DNA of 63,244 nucleotides from NCBI GenBank assembly GCA_963582345.1, contig CAUZSN010000004.1, forward strand, positions 1-63,244. The letters run 5' to 3'. Within the stretch, counting starts at the first letter, position 1; every line of letters begins with the position of its first letter. The DNA comes from CAUZSN01 sp963582345. Its GTDB lineage: Bacteria; Planctomycetota; Planctomycetia; Planctomycetales; Planctomycetaceae. The notes under the pieces were generated by a model. The model made no database searches. It was not told the origin of the DNA and worked only from the letters and a program-made list of their open reading frames with translations. Positions 35,597 through 45,219 of the stretch are shown here, piece after piece. Both the position numbers and the translations under genes were made by a program.

Positions 35597-36195
35597 GTGG
35601 TCCTCACAATAAAAAGGAAAGACATTTGGGAATCCAAAAAAACAGGTCGGCAGAGTCACCGTCTAACGGTCACCACAAACGACATCGTCCGGAGTCAAGG
35701 CGACGATATCGAACAACAACTGATTGTACTACCGAAACCGACGTTGCAGAAGAACGAAGGCGTGATCATATCGCCATATTTGTCTAACACTCGCTTCGAG
35801 ACGGATAGCGGCAAATATTGCAAGCTCGCTGCGTCGAAAAATGCTCTCCGAATACGCGGATCGGCCACAAACCGACCTTGCCAATTGACAGCTCGTTTTC
35901 TCCGAAAGACGACTGCAGCCAATACCCGAGTTATCGGCGAATTAAGTCCGGGACTCGGGGCGACAAGGTTATTTTGAACCCGTAGTCTCTGATCTGCTAC
36001 TCGACCACATCTTCGGAATCTTCCATGACGATCGACCCTTTGACAGCCACACGCCACGGCACACAATTGAACAATGTTTTCGACGTCAAGCACGTCGACA
36101 TGTCGCGTGTCCAATTCGTGCCATTGACCACCGTGAAGCCGCGTTCAATAATGACAATTCGTTCTTCCTCGGCCATTTTACATTAAGAAACAGCA
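35597..36195. other. Gene-poor interval upstream of trpB
   Basis: About 600 bases. Overlapping open frames on both strands (35597-35977 plus, 35695-36114 minus) look like chance: no family, no ribosome binding site, unusual Cys/Arg content. A 54-codon plus-strand frame at 36024-36188 (MTIDPLTATRHGTQLNNVFD) ends just before trpB and might be a short leader, but it lacks tandem Trp codons, so no classical trp attenuator is seen. Confidence 0.4.
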
Positions 36196-37398
36196 ATGAA
36201 CATCGCCACGACGAATGTGCCGGATGCCTTAGGACGCTTTGGAGAATTCGGACGTCGATTCGTTCCCGAAACGCTAATGCGCGCGCTTGAAGAACTGACT
36301 CAAGAATACAAAAATGCGCGAAAGGATGAATCTTTTCAGACGGAACTCTCGCACCTTTTGAAAACATACGTCGGACGCCCCAGTCCGCTGTATTTCGCCG
36401 AGCGACTGACGAATGAACTCGGCGGTGCCCAGATTTACCTCAAGCGGGAAGACGTCAACCACACCGGTGCCCACAAGATCAATAACACAATCGGACAGGC
36501 GTTGCTGACTTTGCGTATGGGCAAGAATCGCGTTATTGCAGAAACTGGGGCGGGTCAGCACGGAGTGGCCACAGCGACGGCGTGTGCTCGGTTCGGCCTG
36601 GAATGTGTCGTGTATATGGGCGAAGAGGACATCCGGCGGCAACGACCGAATGTCCTCAACATGAAGATGCTAGGAGCCGAAGTTCGTCCGGTGACTAGCG
36701 GTTCGTGCACTTTGCGCGACGCGATTAACGAAGCCCTGCGCGACTGGATGGCCTCGGTACAGACAACGCACTACATTATCGGCTCGGTCGTAGGGCCACA
36801 TCCGTTTCCGATGTTGGTCCGAGATTTCCAATCGGTGATCGGGCGGGAAACCCGACAGCAATGCCTGGATTCGATCGGCCGGCTTCCCGACGAGGTGGTG
36901 GCTTGCGTCGGCGGCGGATCGAATGCGGCGGGTATGTTTTATCCATTCGTCAATGATTGCGTGAAACTAACCGGCATCGAGGCCGGCGGTCGCGGTTCGA
37001 ATTCCGGCGAACACGCTAGCACGCTGGTATGCGGCGACAAGGGAGTTCTGCATGGTAGCTATAGTTATGTCCTGCAGAACGACGACGGCCAGACGCTGGA
37101 CGTGCACTCCATTTCGGCCGGACTGGATTATCCTGGTGTCGGACCTGAACACAGTTACTGGAAAGATATCGGCCGCGTCGAATATCTGAACGTCACCGAC
37201 GACGAGGCGCTTGCGGCATTTCACTCGTTGATCCGGTTAGAAGGCATCATCCCCGCGGTCGAGAGTGCTCACGCTGTCGCTCATGTGTTGAAAATTGCCG
37301 GACAGCAAGCTTCGGACAAGGTAGTGGTCATCTGCCTTTCCGGCCGCGGCGACAAAGATGTGCACGAAGTGGCTCACCTCGAAGGAAAGACAATTTGA
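36196..37398 (+). CDS. trpB: Tryptophan synthase beta chain
   Basis: Joins indole and serine to make tryptophan. The 400-residue protein has the PLP lysine in NHTGAHKINNTIGQALLT (Lys94), AETGAGQHGVATA, the phosphate-binding GGGSNAAGMF and the closing CLSGRGDKDV. Length and motifs are those of the classical TrpB1 form that works with TrpA. Its stop overlaps the TTG start of trpA, so translation is coupled. The other trp genes are not in the window. Confidence 0.97.
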   Translation: MNIATTNVPDALGRFGEFGRRFVPETLMRALEELTQEYKNARKDESFQTELSHLLKTYVGRPSPLYFAERLTNELGGAQIYLKREDVNHTGAHKINNTIGQALLTLRMGKNRVIAETGAGQHGVATATACARFGLECVVYMGEEDIRRQRPNVLNMKMLGAEVRPVTSGSCTLRDAINEALRDWMASVQTTHYIIGSVVGPHPFPMLVRDFQSVIGRETRQQCLDSIGRLPDEVVACVGGGSNAAGMFYPFVNDCVKLTGIEAGGRGSNSGEHASTLVCGDKGVLHGSYSYVLQNDDGQTLDVHSISAGLDYPGVGPEHSYWKDIGRVEYLNVTDDEALAAFHSLIRLEGIIPAVESAHAVAHVLKIAGQQASDKVVVICLSGRGDKDVHEVAHLEGKTI

Positions 37399-38240
37399 CA
37401 ATTTCCACACGGATCGCATCCACGTTTTCCGAATTGAAAGCACAGGGACACATGGCGTTCATGCCTTTCGTGACCGCTGGTGATCCTGAATTAGTCACTT
37501 CGCTGGCGTTAATTCGCGAACTCACTAACCAAGGGGCTGACCTAATTGAAGTCGGCTTCCCCTACAGCGACCCGATCGCTGATGGCCCTGTCATTCAAGC
37601 CGCCTACACACGAGCACTCGAAAGCGGTCTGCGTGTCTGCGACATTTTCGCCGCCGTAAAGTCGTTGCATGACAACCGTCGATCTACGACCCAAAACGCC
37701 GAACCCTGTCCTCCATTCATAGCGATGGTCTCGTACTCGATTGTCTTCCGTATTGGGACAGAAACGTTTGTCAAGCAGGCCAAGGATGCCTGTTTTTCCG
37801 GGTTGATCATTCCTGACTTGCCTGGCGACGAAGCTGACGAGTTTGCTGAACTTGTGCGATCACAAGGGTTGAACTTGATCCCGTTAGTCGCCCCCACAAC
37901 GACACCTGAACGGGCACAACGTATCTTGCAGAAAGCCAGCGGATTTGTTTACTGCATCTCGGTCGCCGGTACGACCGGTGTACGCGACCACTTGCCCTCG
38001 GAACTGAAAGGCCAACTTACCTGGCTGCGCGACCACACCGACCTGCCGCTAGCCGTTGGCTTTGGCATCAATAACCCCGAACAAGTCGACGCCTTGCGTG
38101 GTCTTGCTGACGGAATCATCGTTGGTTCAGCTATTGTACGGCAGATGATGCCGGTAGGCGAAGAGCCACAAAAAAGCGAAGCCGCGATCGCCGACGTTGG
38201 CCGCTTCGCCGCCCGAATGGTTGAAGCGACTCACTCGTGA
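37395..38240 (+). CDS. trpA: Tryptophan synthase alpha chain
   Basis: Cleaves indole-3-glycerol phosphate to indole, which tunnels to TrpB. The 281-residue TIM-barrel protein has AFMPFVTAGDPE, the catalytic Glu52 in LIEVGFPYSDPIADGPVIQ with Asp63, SVAGTTGVRD, and the phosphate site GFGINNPEQV followed by DGIIVGSAIV. The start is TTG overlapping the trpB stop by four bases; no better ATG precedes the first conserved helix. A loop near residues 90-105 is slightly longer than in E. coli. Confidence 0.96.
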   Translation: MTISTRIASTFSELKAQGHMAFMPFVTAGDPELVTSLALIRELTNQGADLIEVGFPYSDPIADGPVIQAAYTRALESGLRVCDIFAAVKSLHDNRRSTTQNAEPCPPFIAMVSYSIVFRIGTETFVKQAKDACFSGLIIPDLPGDEADEFAELVRSQGLNLIPLVAPTTTPERAQRILQKASGFVYCISVAGTTGVRDHLPSELKGQLTWLRDHTDLPLAVGFGINNPEQVDALRGLADGIIVGSAIVRQMMPVGEEPQKSEAAIADVGRFAARMVEATHS

Positions 38241-38356
38241 TCCGAACGGTTTCACACATGAAACATATTTTTTGAAACGTATTCGGCAACGAATCACGCG
38301 TACTGATCGACGCGGAAAAGTTTGGATTAGCGGTGGCCACTCAGGCTGCATGCTAA

Positions 38357-38659
38357 CCGTAAATGCAGCCAGCCAACCAGCATCACACTGAACACCGCAA
38401 CTTACACAGCCAAGACTTTCAAGACGTAACCTGGTTGTAGCGAGGTCGCTGTGATTTCTATCGCCACTAAAGGCATGCCCATTACGGTACCGACGGTCGC
38501 GTACGATGCCGTTCGTCCAGGCTATTAACGCGTTGCTAACCCGGTAACGATCGGCAACGTAAAGCCTCCGTAGTGAAAGTGAATCGCAGTCAAAAAAAAC
38601 AATGGCGTCGTCGCAATCGAGAAGTCGGAACCCCATTCGATCAGAAACGGTCCAAGCTC
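38357..38659 (-). pseudogene. YndJ-like membrane protein remnant with in-frame stops
   Basis: One minus-strand frame reads ELGPFLIEWGSDFSIATTPL, then FFLTAIHFHYGGFTLPIVTG, LATR, two consecutive stops (TAA at 38527-38525, TAG at 38524-38522), PGRTASYATVGTVMGMPLVA, IEITATSLQPGYVLKVLAV, a TAA at 38404-38402, and VAVFSVMLVGWLHLR. The HFHYAGF-type motif and hydrophobic pattern resemble YndJ-family membrane proteins. All sense lies in one frame, so decay was by point mutation. A TGA also lies just upstream of 38659. The rest of 38241-38891 shows no gene. Confidence 0.65.
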
Positions 38660-38891
38660 ATCCGACTCCGGGGAAGATCAAGTCTGCATTGAAGCAGAGG
38701 CCTGCTTTGAGCAGCGAGAAAACTCGAACTTCTTCTTCTGTAGGTTTCGTGAAGCACCACATAGGATTCAATTGCACTCGATGTATTGGAGGCTCAACTT
38801 CCGCTCTGCAAACAGAACCGCGAACATTCAGGATGATTAACAAACGGACCAACTCGAATAATTGACAGACATTTTGAAAATCCACGTATTC

Positions 38892-39431
38892 CTAATGATG
38901 CGACTCGGTATGCGGCCATAGTACCACGTCACGCCTTACACGCATCCAAGTCGCCTTTAATTTCGTTATCTGACAGACTTCCAATAAAGTTAGTTCAGAC
39001 TCCGGATGGACGTATGCCGGGTCAATTTCTGCCAACGGGATCAGCATGAATGGCCGAACGACGATCTCAGGATCAGGAATGCGGCAATCGTCGATCTGTA
39101 GGATCTCGCGGTTGAATAGAGCTAGGTCGATATCGATTGTTCGAGGTGCGTACTTGTTATTCGGGTCGCGAATGCGATTCAGTGACCGCTCGACCGTTGG
39201 AGTCACGTCGCGGCACAATTCTTCAGCGGATTGCCAAGTTTCCAGCATGACCGCCGCATTCAGGTAGTTTGGTTGGTCCGAACCGTCGACGGGCGGAGTC
39301 TCCCATACGCGAGAAACCGCGATGATACGGCCGTACGACTCAAGTAATCGAATTGCGGCCGGCAGATTCTGTTCGGGATTGATGTTCGATCCAAGCACCA
39401 GATACGCCCGATTCACTAAATCGTCATTCAT
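38892..39431 (-). CDS. folK: 2-amino-4-hydroxy-6-hydroxymethyldihydropteridine pyrophosphokinase (HPPK)
   Basis: Transfers pyrophosphate to the pterin precursor in folate synthesis. The 179-residue product has the opening AYLVLGSNINPEQNL, the substrate loop around VSRVWETPPVDGSDQPNYLN, and the ATP/Mg motif RTIDIDLALF, followed by IPDPEIVVRPFMLIPLAEI. The ATG at 39431 precedes the first strand; the longer frame to 39506 adds an unconserved 25-residue extension. It lies 80 bases beyond the dehydratase gene on the same strand. Confidence 0.95.
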   Translation of the reverse strand: MNDDLVNRAYLVLGSNINPEQNLPAAIRLLESYGRIIAVSRVWETPPVDGSDQPNYLNAAVMLETWQSAEELCRDVTPTVERSLNRIRDPNNKYAPRTIDIDLALFNREILQIDDCRIPDPEIVVRPFMLIPLAEIDPAYVHPESELTLLEVCQITKLKATWMRVRRDVVLWPHTESHH

Positions 39432-39511
39432 CCGTACGACTCCACGACCCTGAATTTTCTGAACTGTCTGGATTAACCGCACTAATTGCCCTTCACGTGT
39501 GCACATCCGTG

Positions 39512-40465
39512 TTATTTCGCTAACGACAAGCTAGCCAAGTCGATATTGCCACCGGACAATACAATGCCGACTTTTCGTCTGGATAAACAAATGTCGCTTT
39601 CCAATAAGGCTGCCATCGGCACGGCGGCGGAAGGCTCAACCACGACCTTCATCCGGTCTAGAATTAATCGCATGGCTCGAATGATTCCCTCTTCGCTGGC
39701 CAACAGGATGTCGTCCACCAATTCACAAATGATAGGATAGGTCTTTTCTCCCAAACTAGTTCTTAATCCGTCCGCGATGGTGTCGGTTTGGCCGACCGGT
39801 ACCAGTTGGTCGGATTTCCAACTTCTGTAGGCGTCGTCAGCCGCTTGGGGCTCGGCACCGATGACTTGAATCTGCGGCTTGATCTTCTTCGCAGCTAACA
39901 ACATTCCGCTAAGCAGTCCTCCGCCGCCGACCGGTGCGACGATCACATCCAAATCGGGAATATCCTCAAGCAACTCAACCGCAATAGTCGCTTGGCCGGC
40001 GATAACTCGAAAGTCATCGTACGGGTGAATCAAGACTGCTCCCGTTTCGCGTATCACCCGATCAGCGGTCTCATCCCGCGCAGCCAAATTTGGATCGCAA
40101 AAGACAATTCGGCCGCCATAGCCTTTGACAGCAGCGATTTTCATCAGGGAAGAATCTGACGGCATCACAATGTGCGCAGAGATACCTCTGACCTTAGCCG
40201 CGCGGGCCAGTGCGGCGGCGTGATTGCCCGACGAATGCGTAACGACACCGTTTGACGCGTTTTCCTGGGACAGCAACAAGACGGCATTACACGCACCGCG
40301 TGATTTGAATGCGCCTGTCTTTTGGAAGTTTTCGCACTTGAAATAAAGCCTCGCGCCAATGATGTCGTCCAGTGCCGAACATGTTAGCACTGGTGTCCGG
40401 TGAACATATGATCGAATTCGATTGTGCGCTTCATGAATGGTCGCAAGATCTAGTCTCCTCTTCAT
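39512..40465 (-). CDS. Threonine/serine dehydratase or serine racemase (fold-type II PLP enzyme)
   Basis: A 317-residue PLP enzyme without the ACT regulatory tail of biosynthetic IlvA, so it is the short catabolic or racemase form (TdcB/serine racemase group). Motifs: HRTPVLTCSALDD, the PLP lysine in CENFQKTGAFKSRGA, SSGNHAAALARAAKVRG, and the Gly-rich phosphate site VGGGGLLSG. The ending SGGNIDLASL is typical. The ATG at 40465 is used; 16 more codons are open upstream. Threonine deamination would feed isoleucine, but serine racemisation is equally compatible. Confidence 0.88.
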   Translation of the reverse strand: MKRRLDLATIHEAHNRIRSYVHRTPVLTCSALDDIIGARLYFKCENFQKTGAFKSRGACNAVLLLSQENASNGVVTHSSGNHAAALARAAKVRGISAHIVMPSDSSLMKIAAVKGYGGRIVFCDPNLAARDETADRVIRETGAVLIHPYDDFRVIAGQATIAVELLEDIPDLDVIVAPVGGGGLLSGMLLAAKKIKPQIQVIGAEPQAADDAYRSWKSDQLVPVGQTDTIADGLRTSLGEKTYPIICELVDDILLASEEGIIRAMRLILDRMKVVVEPSAAVPMAALLESDICLSRRKVGIVLSGGNIDLASLSLAK

Positions 40466-41092
40466 AATAATCTCGATCAATTCGGCAGTCCTCAAGCCGT
40501 CGCACCAGTCCACCCAACCTGCCTCGAGTAACTCGCAAATTGCCAGTGGCTCCTATCTGCACAACACGTGTTTTCTGAATCCGAGAAGTCCATGTTAGCC
40601 ATCTGATCGAACCGACCGACAAAAATAACTGGCCAGCTTCGCCTGCATTCATCACCACCTATATCCAAACATGCAAATTGCAAAGTCTTGACCGTAAACA
40701 AATTTTGTGAGCACAAGCAATTTATAGTTAAGGGGTCGTGCTGAGAAGGTTTAACATTATCAATTGCAAATTGATGCAGTTCTTTCCGATTTTCGGACCC
40801 TTCAGGTAAATCAATTTCGTCCGCTATCCGTAGCATATTGAAGGAATTGGATGTGTCGCCTAAAATTCTCAATACTTAGATGCCCATTTGAGATTGAACT
40901 GTGTTGTCGGAGCAGCGCAAACGGTTCGAGTGTAATTCGCATGCTGCAAGCAGTTTGATCGTAGTTAAGCGACCAAAGCTCCGGCATAGGTACGTTTGAT
41001 CGATCTAGCGTACACGAGTGTAAACAATCCAGGATTGATGTCCGCTTGCGCTACACCAGAAGTGGTACGGGCTGTCAACGAGCAAACAGCGG
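40466..41092. other. Gene-poor interval with one doubtful small frame
   Basis: About 630 bases. A minus-strand frame 40492-40872 (126 codons) starts MRILGDTSNSFNMLRIADEI and is acidic and protein-like at first, but its last third is Ser/Cys/Trp-rich, it overlaps no known family, and no clear ribosome binding site is seen. It may be a small orphan or the eroded start of a gene. No RNA gene recognised. Confidence 0.35.
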
Positions 41093-41602
41093 TTACTTCA
41101 GCGAACGCATCCCGAGTTCTCTGCGTCGATCACTGACTAGCAGCAACGCGCGTGGCTCGACTTTCAGCAACTTGATCAACTGTGACATACTGCAGTTCAA
41201 TCTATCTGCAGTTGTATTTACATCGAATTGACAAGCGAACACCGCATCCAATGCCTCTGCCAAGATAGCCGGAAAGTCGACGTGGTTCTGGTTGACCACA
41301 ATACGGCCGTTTCGGCAACGAGTTTTCCAGAGTGGTCTGGGTGCCGCCTGCTGATCGAATTCGCATCGAATCGTCAGTGCCAAAGCGACTCTTAGTCGCT
41401 TAAGCGCGACTCGTTGGTTCTCGACCTGACTGCGACGCTCGTTGGCTTCCGCTTCGACCCTAGTCGGAAGGTGCCGGATGACGACAGCCGTCTCGACTTT
41501 GTTACGACGTTGCCCGCCCGGTCCGGATCGCCGCACTCTACGAACCTCGCATTGCTTTCGTAGTTCGTCCAGATCAAGCGTAGCGGGATGAGGCTGGTTC
41601 AT
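41093..41602 (-). CDS. RF-1-domain peptidyl-tRNA hydrolase-like protein (release-factor homologue)
   Basis: A 169-residue protein with the class I release-factor catalytic motif in RRSGPGGQRRNKVETAVVIR (GGQ at about residues 28-30). It lacks the codon-recognition domains of PrfA/PrfB, and also lacks the long Lys/Arg tail of ArfB, although it is rich in Arg. The C-terminal part (about 90-169) has helices with a DRLNCSMSQLIKLLKVEP stretch, unlike ArfB. Such GGQ proteins rescue stalled ribosomes by hydrolysing peptidyl-tRNA. The ATG at 41602 is used, as the 17 upstream codons look unrelated. Confidence 0.82.
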   Translation of the reverse strand: MNQPHPATLDLDELRKQCEVRRVRRSGPGGQRRNKVETAVVIRHLPTRVEAEANERRSQVENQRVALKRLRVALALTIRCEFDQQAAPRPLWKTRCRNGRIVVNQNHVDFPAILAEALDAVFACQFDVNTTADRLNCSMSQLIKLLKVEPRALLLVSDRRRELGMRSLK

Positions 41603-41827
41603 TCTGGAAACAGAAATTGTGCGGGCGTTGTATTGACGGCGTATTTCTGTCACTCATTTTGCTGTCATTAAATATAGATGCATCACGGATGCATTGTAGC
41701 GCATCGACTTTGGATCGACGAGTGCTCGGGACGTCACCACTTGTGGATGCAATCCGCAGTCTGGGTGGCCCGAGCGAGGGCCCTGTCGAAGAGTTGTATG
41801 GAATTTGGTAATGCTGGTCTGTTCAGC

Positions 41828-43156
41828 TCAAATGATTGAGTGGACCGCATTCGACAGTCGTTGCACCCCCAGTTCGATGCCTTCAAGCGTTTGCACTCCA
41901 AAGCTCAGCCGCAAGTGGTTTCGCGGCCGCTGCGGTGGGTCGATGGCATAGCACAAGTCACCGGGAACGTACATTACATTCTGCACTTTTGTCGCATGAT
42001 TAAACAGCGGACCGTCGAACCCAGTGTCGACATTCTCGGGCAGTGTCATCCAAACGTACAAGCCACCGTGTGGATGCACCCAACGAACACCCGTCAGCCC
42101 GCTGAAGTATTTATCCACTGCATCCAACATACAATCGCGCTTCGCGCGGTATGAATTCAGAATGTGTTCAACGTGTGGCTGGTACAAACCCTGCTCAAGC
42201 ACCGTCGCGATCAAGTGCTGATTGAAGTTGGCCGATCCAAAATCCTCGTTGCCCTTACGATCGCAGATCGGCTTAACCAATTGCGAAGGAACAACGCCAA
42301 AACCGACTCGCAGTCCGGGGGAGAAACTTTTCGAAAAGGTTTGACCCAAGATCACGGTTTCCTGGGACTCGTCAAAACTCCAGACGCTGGAAAACGTGGG
42401 TCCGTCGTAGCGCAATTCGCGATACGCAGCGTCTTCGAGAATGACGATTTGATTTCGCTTTGACCAACGTTGGACAATTTCGACGATGGCACTTCGCCGC
42501 TCTTCGGACAGACTTAATCCGCTCGGATTGTCGTAATAACTGACCAGATAGATCAGTTTCACGCGGTCCAATTCGCCTTCGGCTTCCAGTTGTTCCAATT
42601 TGGATTCCAAAGCCTCCGGTTGCATTCCGCCGTCGTCTGTCTCGACGGAAATTGTGCAGGCACCCAAACCGTTTAAAGTGCTGAGAAATACGAAATACGT
42701 CGGGGCCGCGACGAGACAGATGTCGCCCGGATTAAATAACACCTCGCCAACCAATGACAACAATTGTTGCGAGCCCGTCGTCAGGACGATTCGATTAATA
42801 TCGATATTCAAGTCATCCCGTGAACGCTTCTCAATGTGGGCCAAGTGATCGATCAATTGTTCTCGCAGAAACTCGGCACCCATTATTGTTCCGTACTGCA
42901 GCATCTGTTTGGCACGCTGTTCATCAGCCAACAGCTTGTCCAGGGCTGCTCGCGTTTCCGCCACAGGCAGCAACTCCGGGTCAACCAGACCGGCAGCTAG
43001 TGACACAACTTCAGGGTTCTCGACCGCTTGCTGTATTAGAAATCCGATCGCCTGCTCGGACGCCCAATTTCGCCGCTGGCTGAACCTCAGTTCTGGCAAG
43101 TTGTGTGTTACCAGTGGAATCAATGAACCTTGGTATTCTTTGCACATTTTTTTCAC
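41828..43156 (-). CDS. PLP-dependent aminotransferase, class I/II (2-aminoadipate/MocR-like without DNA-binding domain)
   Basis: A 442-residue fold-type I aminotransferase. Motifs: VVSLAAGLVDPELLP, TTGSQQLLSLVGEVLFNPGD, VSYYDNPSGLSLSEERR (the NPSG block), EDAAYRELRYDG, the PLP lysine in LGQTFSKSFSPGLRVGF, and LRLSFGVQ. This resembles LysN/2-aminoadipate aminotransferases and the catalytic half of MocR regulators, but no helix-turn-helix precedes it. The start is GTG 43156 or ATG 43147. It lies about 70 bases beyond sufS on the same strand. Substrate unproven. Confidence 0.9.
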   Translation of the reverse strand: MKKMCKEYQGSLIPLVTHNLPELRFSQRRNWASEQAIGFLIQQAVENPEVVSLAAGLVDPELLPVAETRAALDKLLADEQRAKQMLQYGTIMGAEFLREQLIDHLAHIEKRSRDDLNIDINRIVLTTGSQQLLSLVGEVLFNPGDICLVAAPTYFVFLSTLNGLGACTISVETDDGGMQPEALESKLEQLEAEGELDRVKLIYLVSYYDNPSGLSLSEERRSAIVEIVQRWSKRNQIVILEDAAYRELRYDGPTFSSVWSFDESQETVILGQTFSKSFSPGLRVGFGVVPSQLVKPICDRKGNEDFGSANFNQHLIATVLEQGLYQPHVEHILNSYRAKRDCMLDAVDKYFSGLTGVRWVHPHGGLYVWMTLPENVDTGFDGPLFNHATKVQNVMYVPGDLCYAIDPPQRPRNHLRLSFGVQTLEGIELGVQRLSNAVHSII

Positions 43157-43227
43157 GAGCCACTGCGTGACTTACATAGTCCCGACAAAGCGACAGGGCA
43201 GGTGCTGATTTACACAAACAGCCGTGC

Positions 43228-44508
43228 CTAATCAAGTCGCAGCTTCTGACGCGCAAAAAAAATGGCGTCCACCAACGCGTCCACCTCAGCTTCGGTGTTA
43301 TAAAATGCGAAGCTAGCACGAACCGAGGCCGTCACTCCCAATAGATCGTGCAACGGCATGGTGCAGTGGTGTCCGTGGCGGACAAACACGCCGCGCAGGT
43401 TCAATAGTTGTGCCAGATCTTCGGGATGGGCTCCTTTGACGGTGAAGCTGATTATCGAGCCCTTGTGCTCAGATGAAGGACCGTATATCGTCAATCCGGG
43501 CACCTCGGAAAGTCGTTGGGTAGCGAATTCCAGCAGGTGATGTTCGTACGCCTGAATGGCATTGAAACCGATCGAATTAACGTAGTCGACTGCGGCCCCC
43601 AAAGCGATGCCCTGGACAATCGGGATCGTACCGGCTTCGAACTTTGCTGGAACTTCAGCCCAAGTTGAATGATCGCGGTAGACTCGTTCGATCATGTGTC
43701 CTCCGCCTAGGAAGGCATCCATCGCATCCAGTAGTTCACTACGGCCATACAAAACGCCAATACCGGTTGGACCGAATAACTTGTGTCCCGAAAAAGCCAG
43801 AAAGTCAATCGGCGGATCCAACACGTCCACCGGCCGATGAGGAACGCTTTGAGCGCCATCGACTAACACGATTGCTCCACAAGCTTTCGCTTTGAAGACA
43901 ACCTCGGCAATCGGATTGATCGTGCCTAAGACGTTGGACATTCCAGTAACGGCGACCAGCTTCGTTTTATCGGTCAACACCAAGTCGATTCGATCCAAGT
44001 CAAGTCGTCCGTCGACAGTGAGAGGTATGAATTTCAGCGAAGCTCCCTTCTCGGCAGCCACCTGCTGCCAAGGAACTAAGTTAGCGTGGTGTTCCATTTC
44101 ATTCAGCACAATCTCGTCACCCGGCTGCAGGAACTTCCGACCCCAGGCGTTGGCGACAAGATTGATCGACATCGTCGTACCAGATGTGAAGATGACCTCT
44201 TGCGGCGAACTCGCACCAATAAATTTTTGGATCTTTATCCGGGATCCTTCCTGCTGGTTGGAGCCATCTAATTCTTCGTCAACCCGAGCTCCGTACTCGT
44301 ACACACCACGATAGGCGTTCGCATAGTAATTCTGATAGACTTCTGCCTCTTTCGTCAGCACTTGCCATGGTTTTTGAGCAGATGCAGCGTTGTCCAGATA
44401 GACAACTGGTTTGCCGCTCGGCAACGACTTACCCAAGATGGGAAAATCGCAGCGGACGGCGTCGACATCAAAGCTTTGCTGCGAGATGGTTTCGGACATT
44501 GTTTTCAT
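43228..44508 (-). CDS. sufS: SufS-type cysteine desulfurase
   Basis: Releases sulfur from cysteine for Fe-S cluster assembly. The 426-residue product has VVYLDNAASAQKP, FTSGTTMSINLVANAWG, NEMEHHANLVPWQ, the PLP lysine about 243 in FLAFSGHKLFGPTGIGVLYG, and the persulfide Cys in the RHGHHCTMP motif, marking the group II (SufS) class. ATGs at 44508 and 44499 are both usable. SufE ends 74 bases upstream on the same strand, the expected partner. An RVDEELDGSNQQEGSR segment near residue 75-90 is slightly longer than usual. Confidence 0.94.
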   Translation of the reverse strand: MKTMSETISQQSFDVDAVRCDFPILGKSLPSGKPVVYLDNAASAQKPWQVLTKEAEVYQNYYANAYRGVYEYGARVDEELDGSNQQEGSRIKIQKFIGASSPQEVIFTSGTTMSINLVANAWGRKFLQPGDEIVLNEMEHHANLVPWQQVAAEKGASLKFIPLTVDGRLDLDRIDLVLTDKTKLVAVTGMSNVLGTINPIAEVVFKAKACGAIVLVDGAQSVPHRPVDVLDPPIDFLAFSGHKLFGPTGIGVLYGRSELLDAMDAFLGGGHMIERVYRDHSTWAEVPAKFEAGTIPIVQGIALGAAVDYVNSIGFNAIQAYEHHLLEFATQRLSEVPGLTIYGPSSEHKGSIISFTVKGAHPEDLAQLLNLRGVFVRHGHHCTMPLHDLLGVTASVRASFAFYNTEAEVDALVDAIFFARQKLRLD

Positions 44509-44581
44509 TAGCCCTTCGGCTGCTCCGGCAGAAACACAATCGAATACATACTCTACAAAGCGACCTTTAGATAGATATCGT

Positions 44582-44992
44582 TTACGCCGCGTGTTTGGCG
44601 TAGTTGCGGATTTTATTAACCATACCGAATAGACCGTTACGGCGTGCCGCACTCAGGTGTCGATCTAATCCCAGTCGAGCGAAAATACCCTCCACATTCG
44701 TCGCGAGAATGTCTTGCGGCGTTTTTCCGGAAAAGATCGTCATTAATAGGGCGATCAGACCATTGACAATTATAGCGTCACTTTCTGCGAAGATTTTAAT
44801 CACTGGCGGGTCGATTGGTTGAATTTCACAGATCATCCAAACGTTGCTCTGACAGCCATAAACCTGGTTCTGTGCAATCTTCGCTTCGGACGGAAATTCC
44901 GGAAGTTCAAAGCCTAAGTCGATCAGATAGTCGCAACGCTCATCCCAGTCGCACAGAACGTCGAATTCCTCCACGAGTTCGTCAATTGTCAT
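44582..44992 (-). CDS. sufE: SufE sulfur-acceptor protein
   Basis: Accepts persulfide from SufS and stimulates it. The 136-residue product has DWDERCDYLIDLGFELPEF, the acceptor Cys in QVYGCQSNVWM, FAESDAIIVNGLIALLM, and the closing LSAARRNGLFGMVNKIR. All family landmarks are present. The frame begins with a TTG at 45010, but the ATG at 44992 fits the family start. Upstream lies mrp (about 230 bases away), giving an mrp-sufE-sufS order on one strand. Confidence 0.93.
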   Translation of the reverse strand: MTIDELVEEFDVLCDWDERCDYLIDLGFELPEFPSEAKIAQNQVYGCQSNVWMICEIQPIDPPVIKIFAESDAIIVNGLIALLMTIFSGKTPQDILATNVEGIFARLGLDRHLSAARRNGLFGMVNKIRNYAKHAA

Positions 44993-45219
44993 AGCTTGCA
45001 ATTCGCCCAACCCTATATCTCACAACCATTTTGAATCGCTCACACAAACATTGGCCCGCTCGCAGCTCTATTTTAGACCGCTGGACAGACCAATCCAAGC
45101 AAGGCTTTCGACATGCTGCCTTTTATTAGAAGCACCCTCCGCTCAACTGCTCACGTAAATTCTTCGAGCGGAGAATTCGCGGAATGACTGGCGCTTAGAG
45201 AACAAAATACAAAACTGCA

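Noticed and set aside
35695..36114. 139-codon minus-strand frame upstream of trpB
   Set aside because: No family, no ribosome binding site, Arg/Cys-rich composition and overlap with another chance frame.
36024..36188. Trp leader peptide/attenuator before trpB
   Set aside because: The short frame has no run of Trp codons and no alternative hairpins were found.
40492..40872. 126-codon minus-strand frame upstream of the dehydratase
   Set aside because: Only partly protein-like, with no recognisable domain or start signal; left as a doubtful note in the interval.
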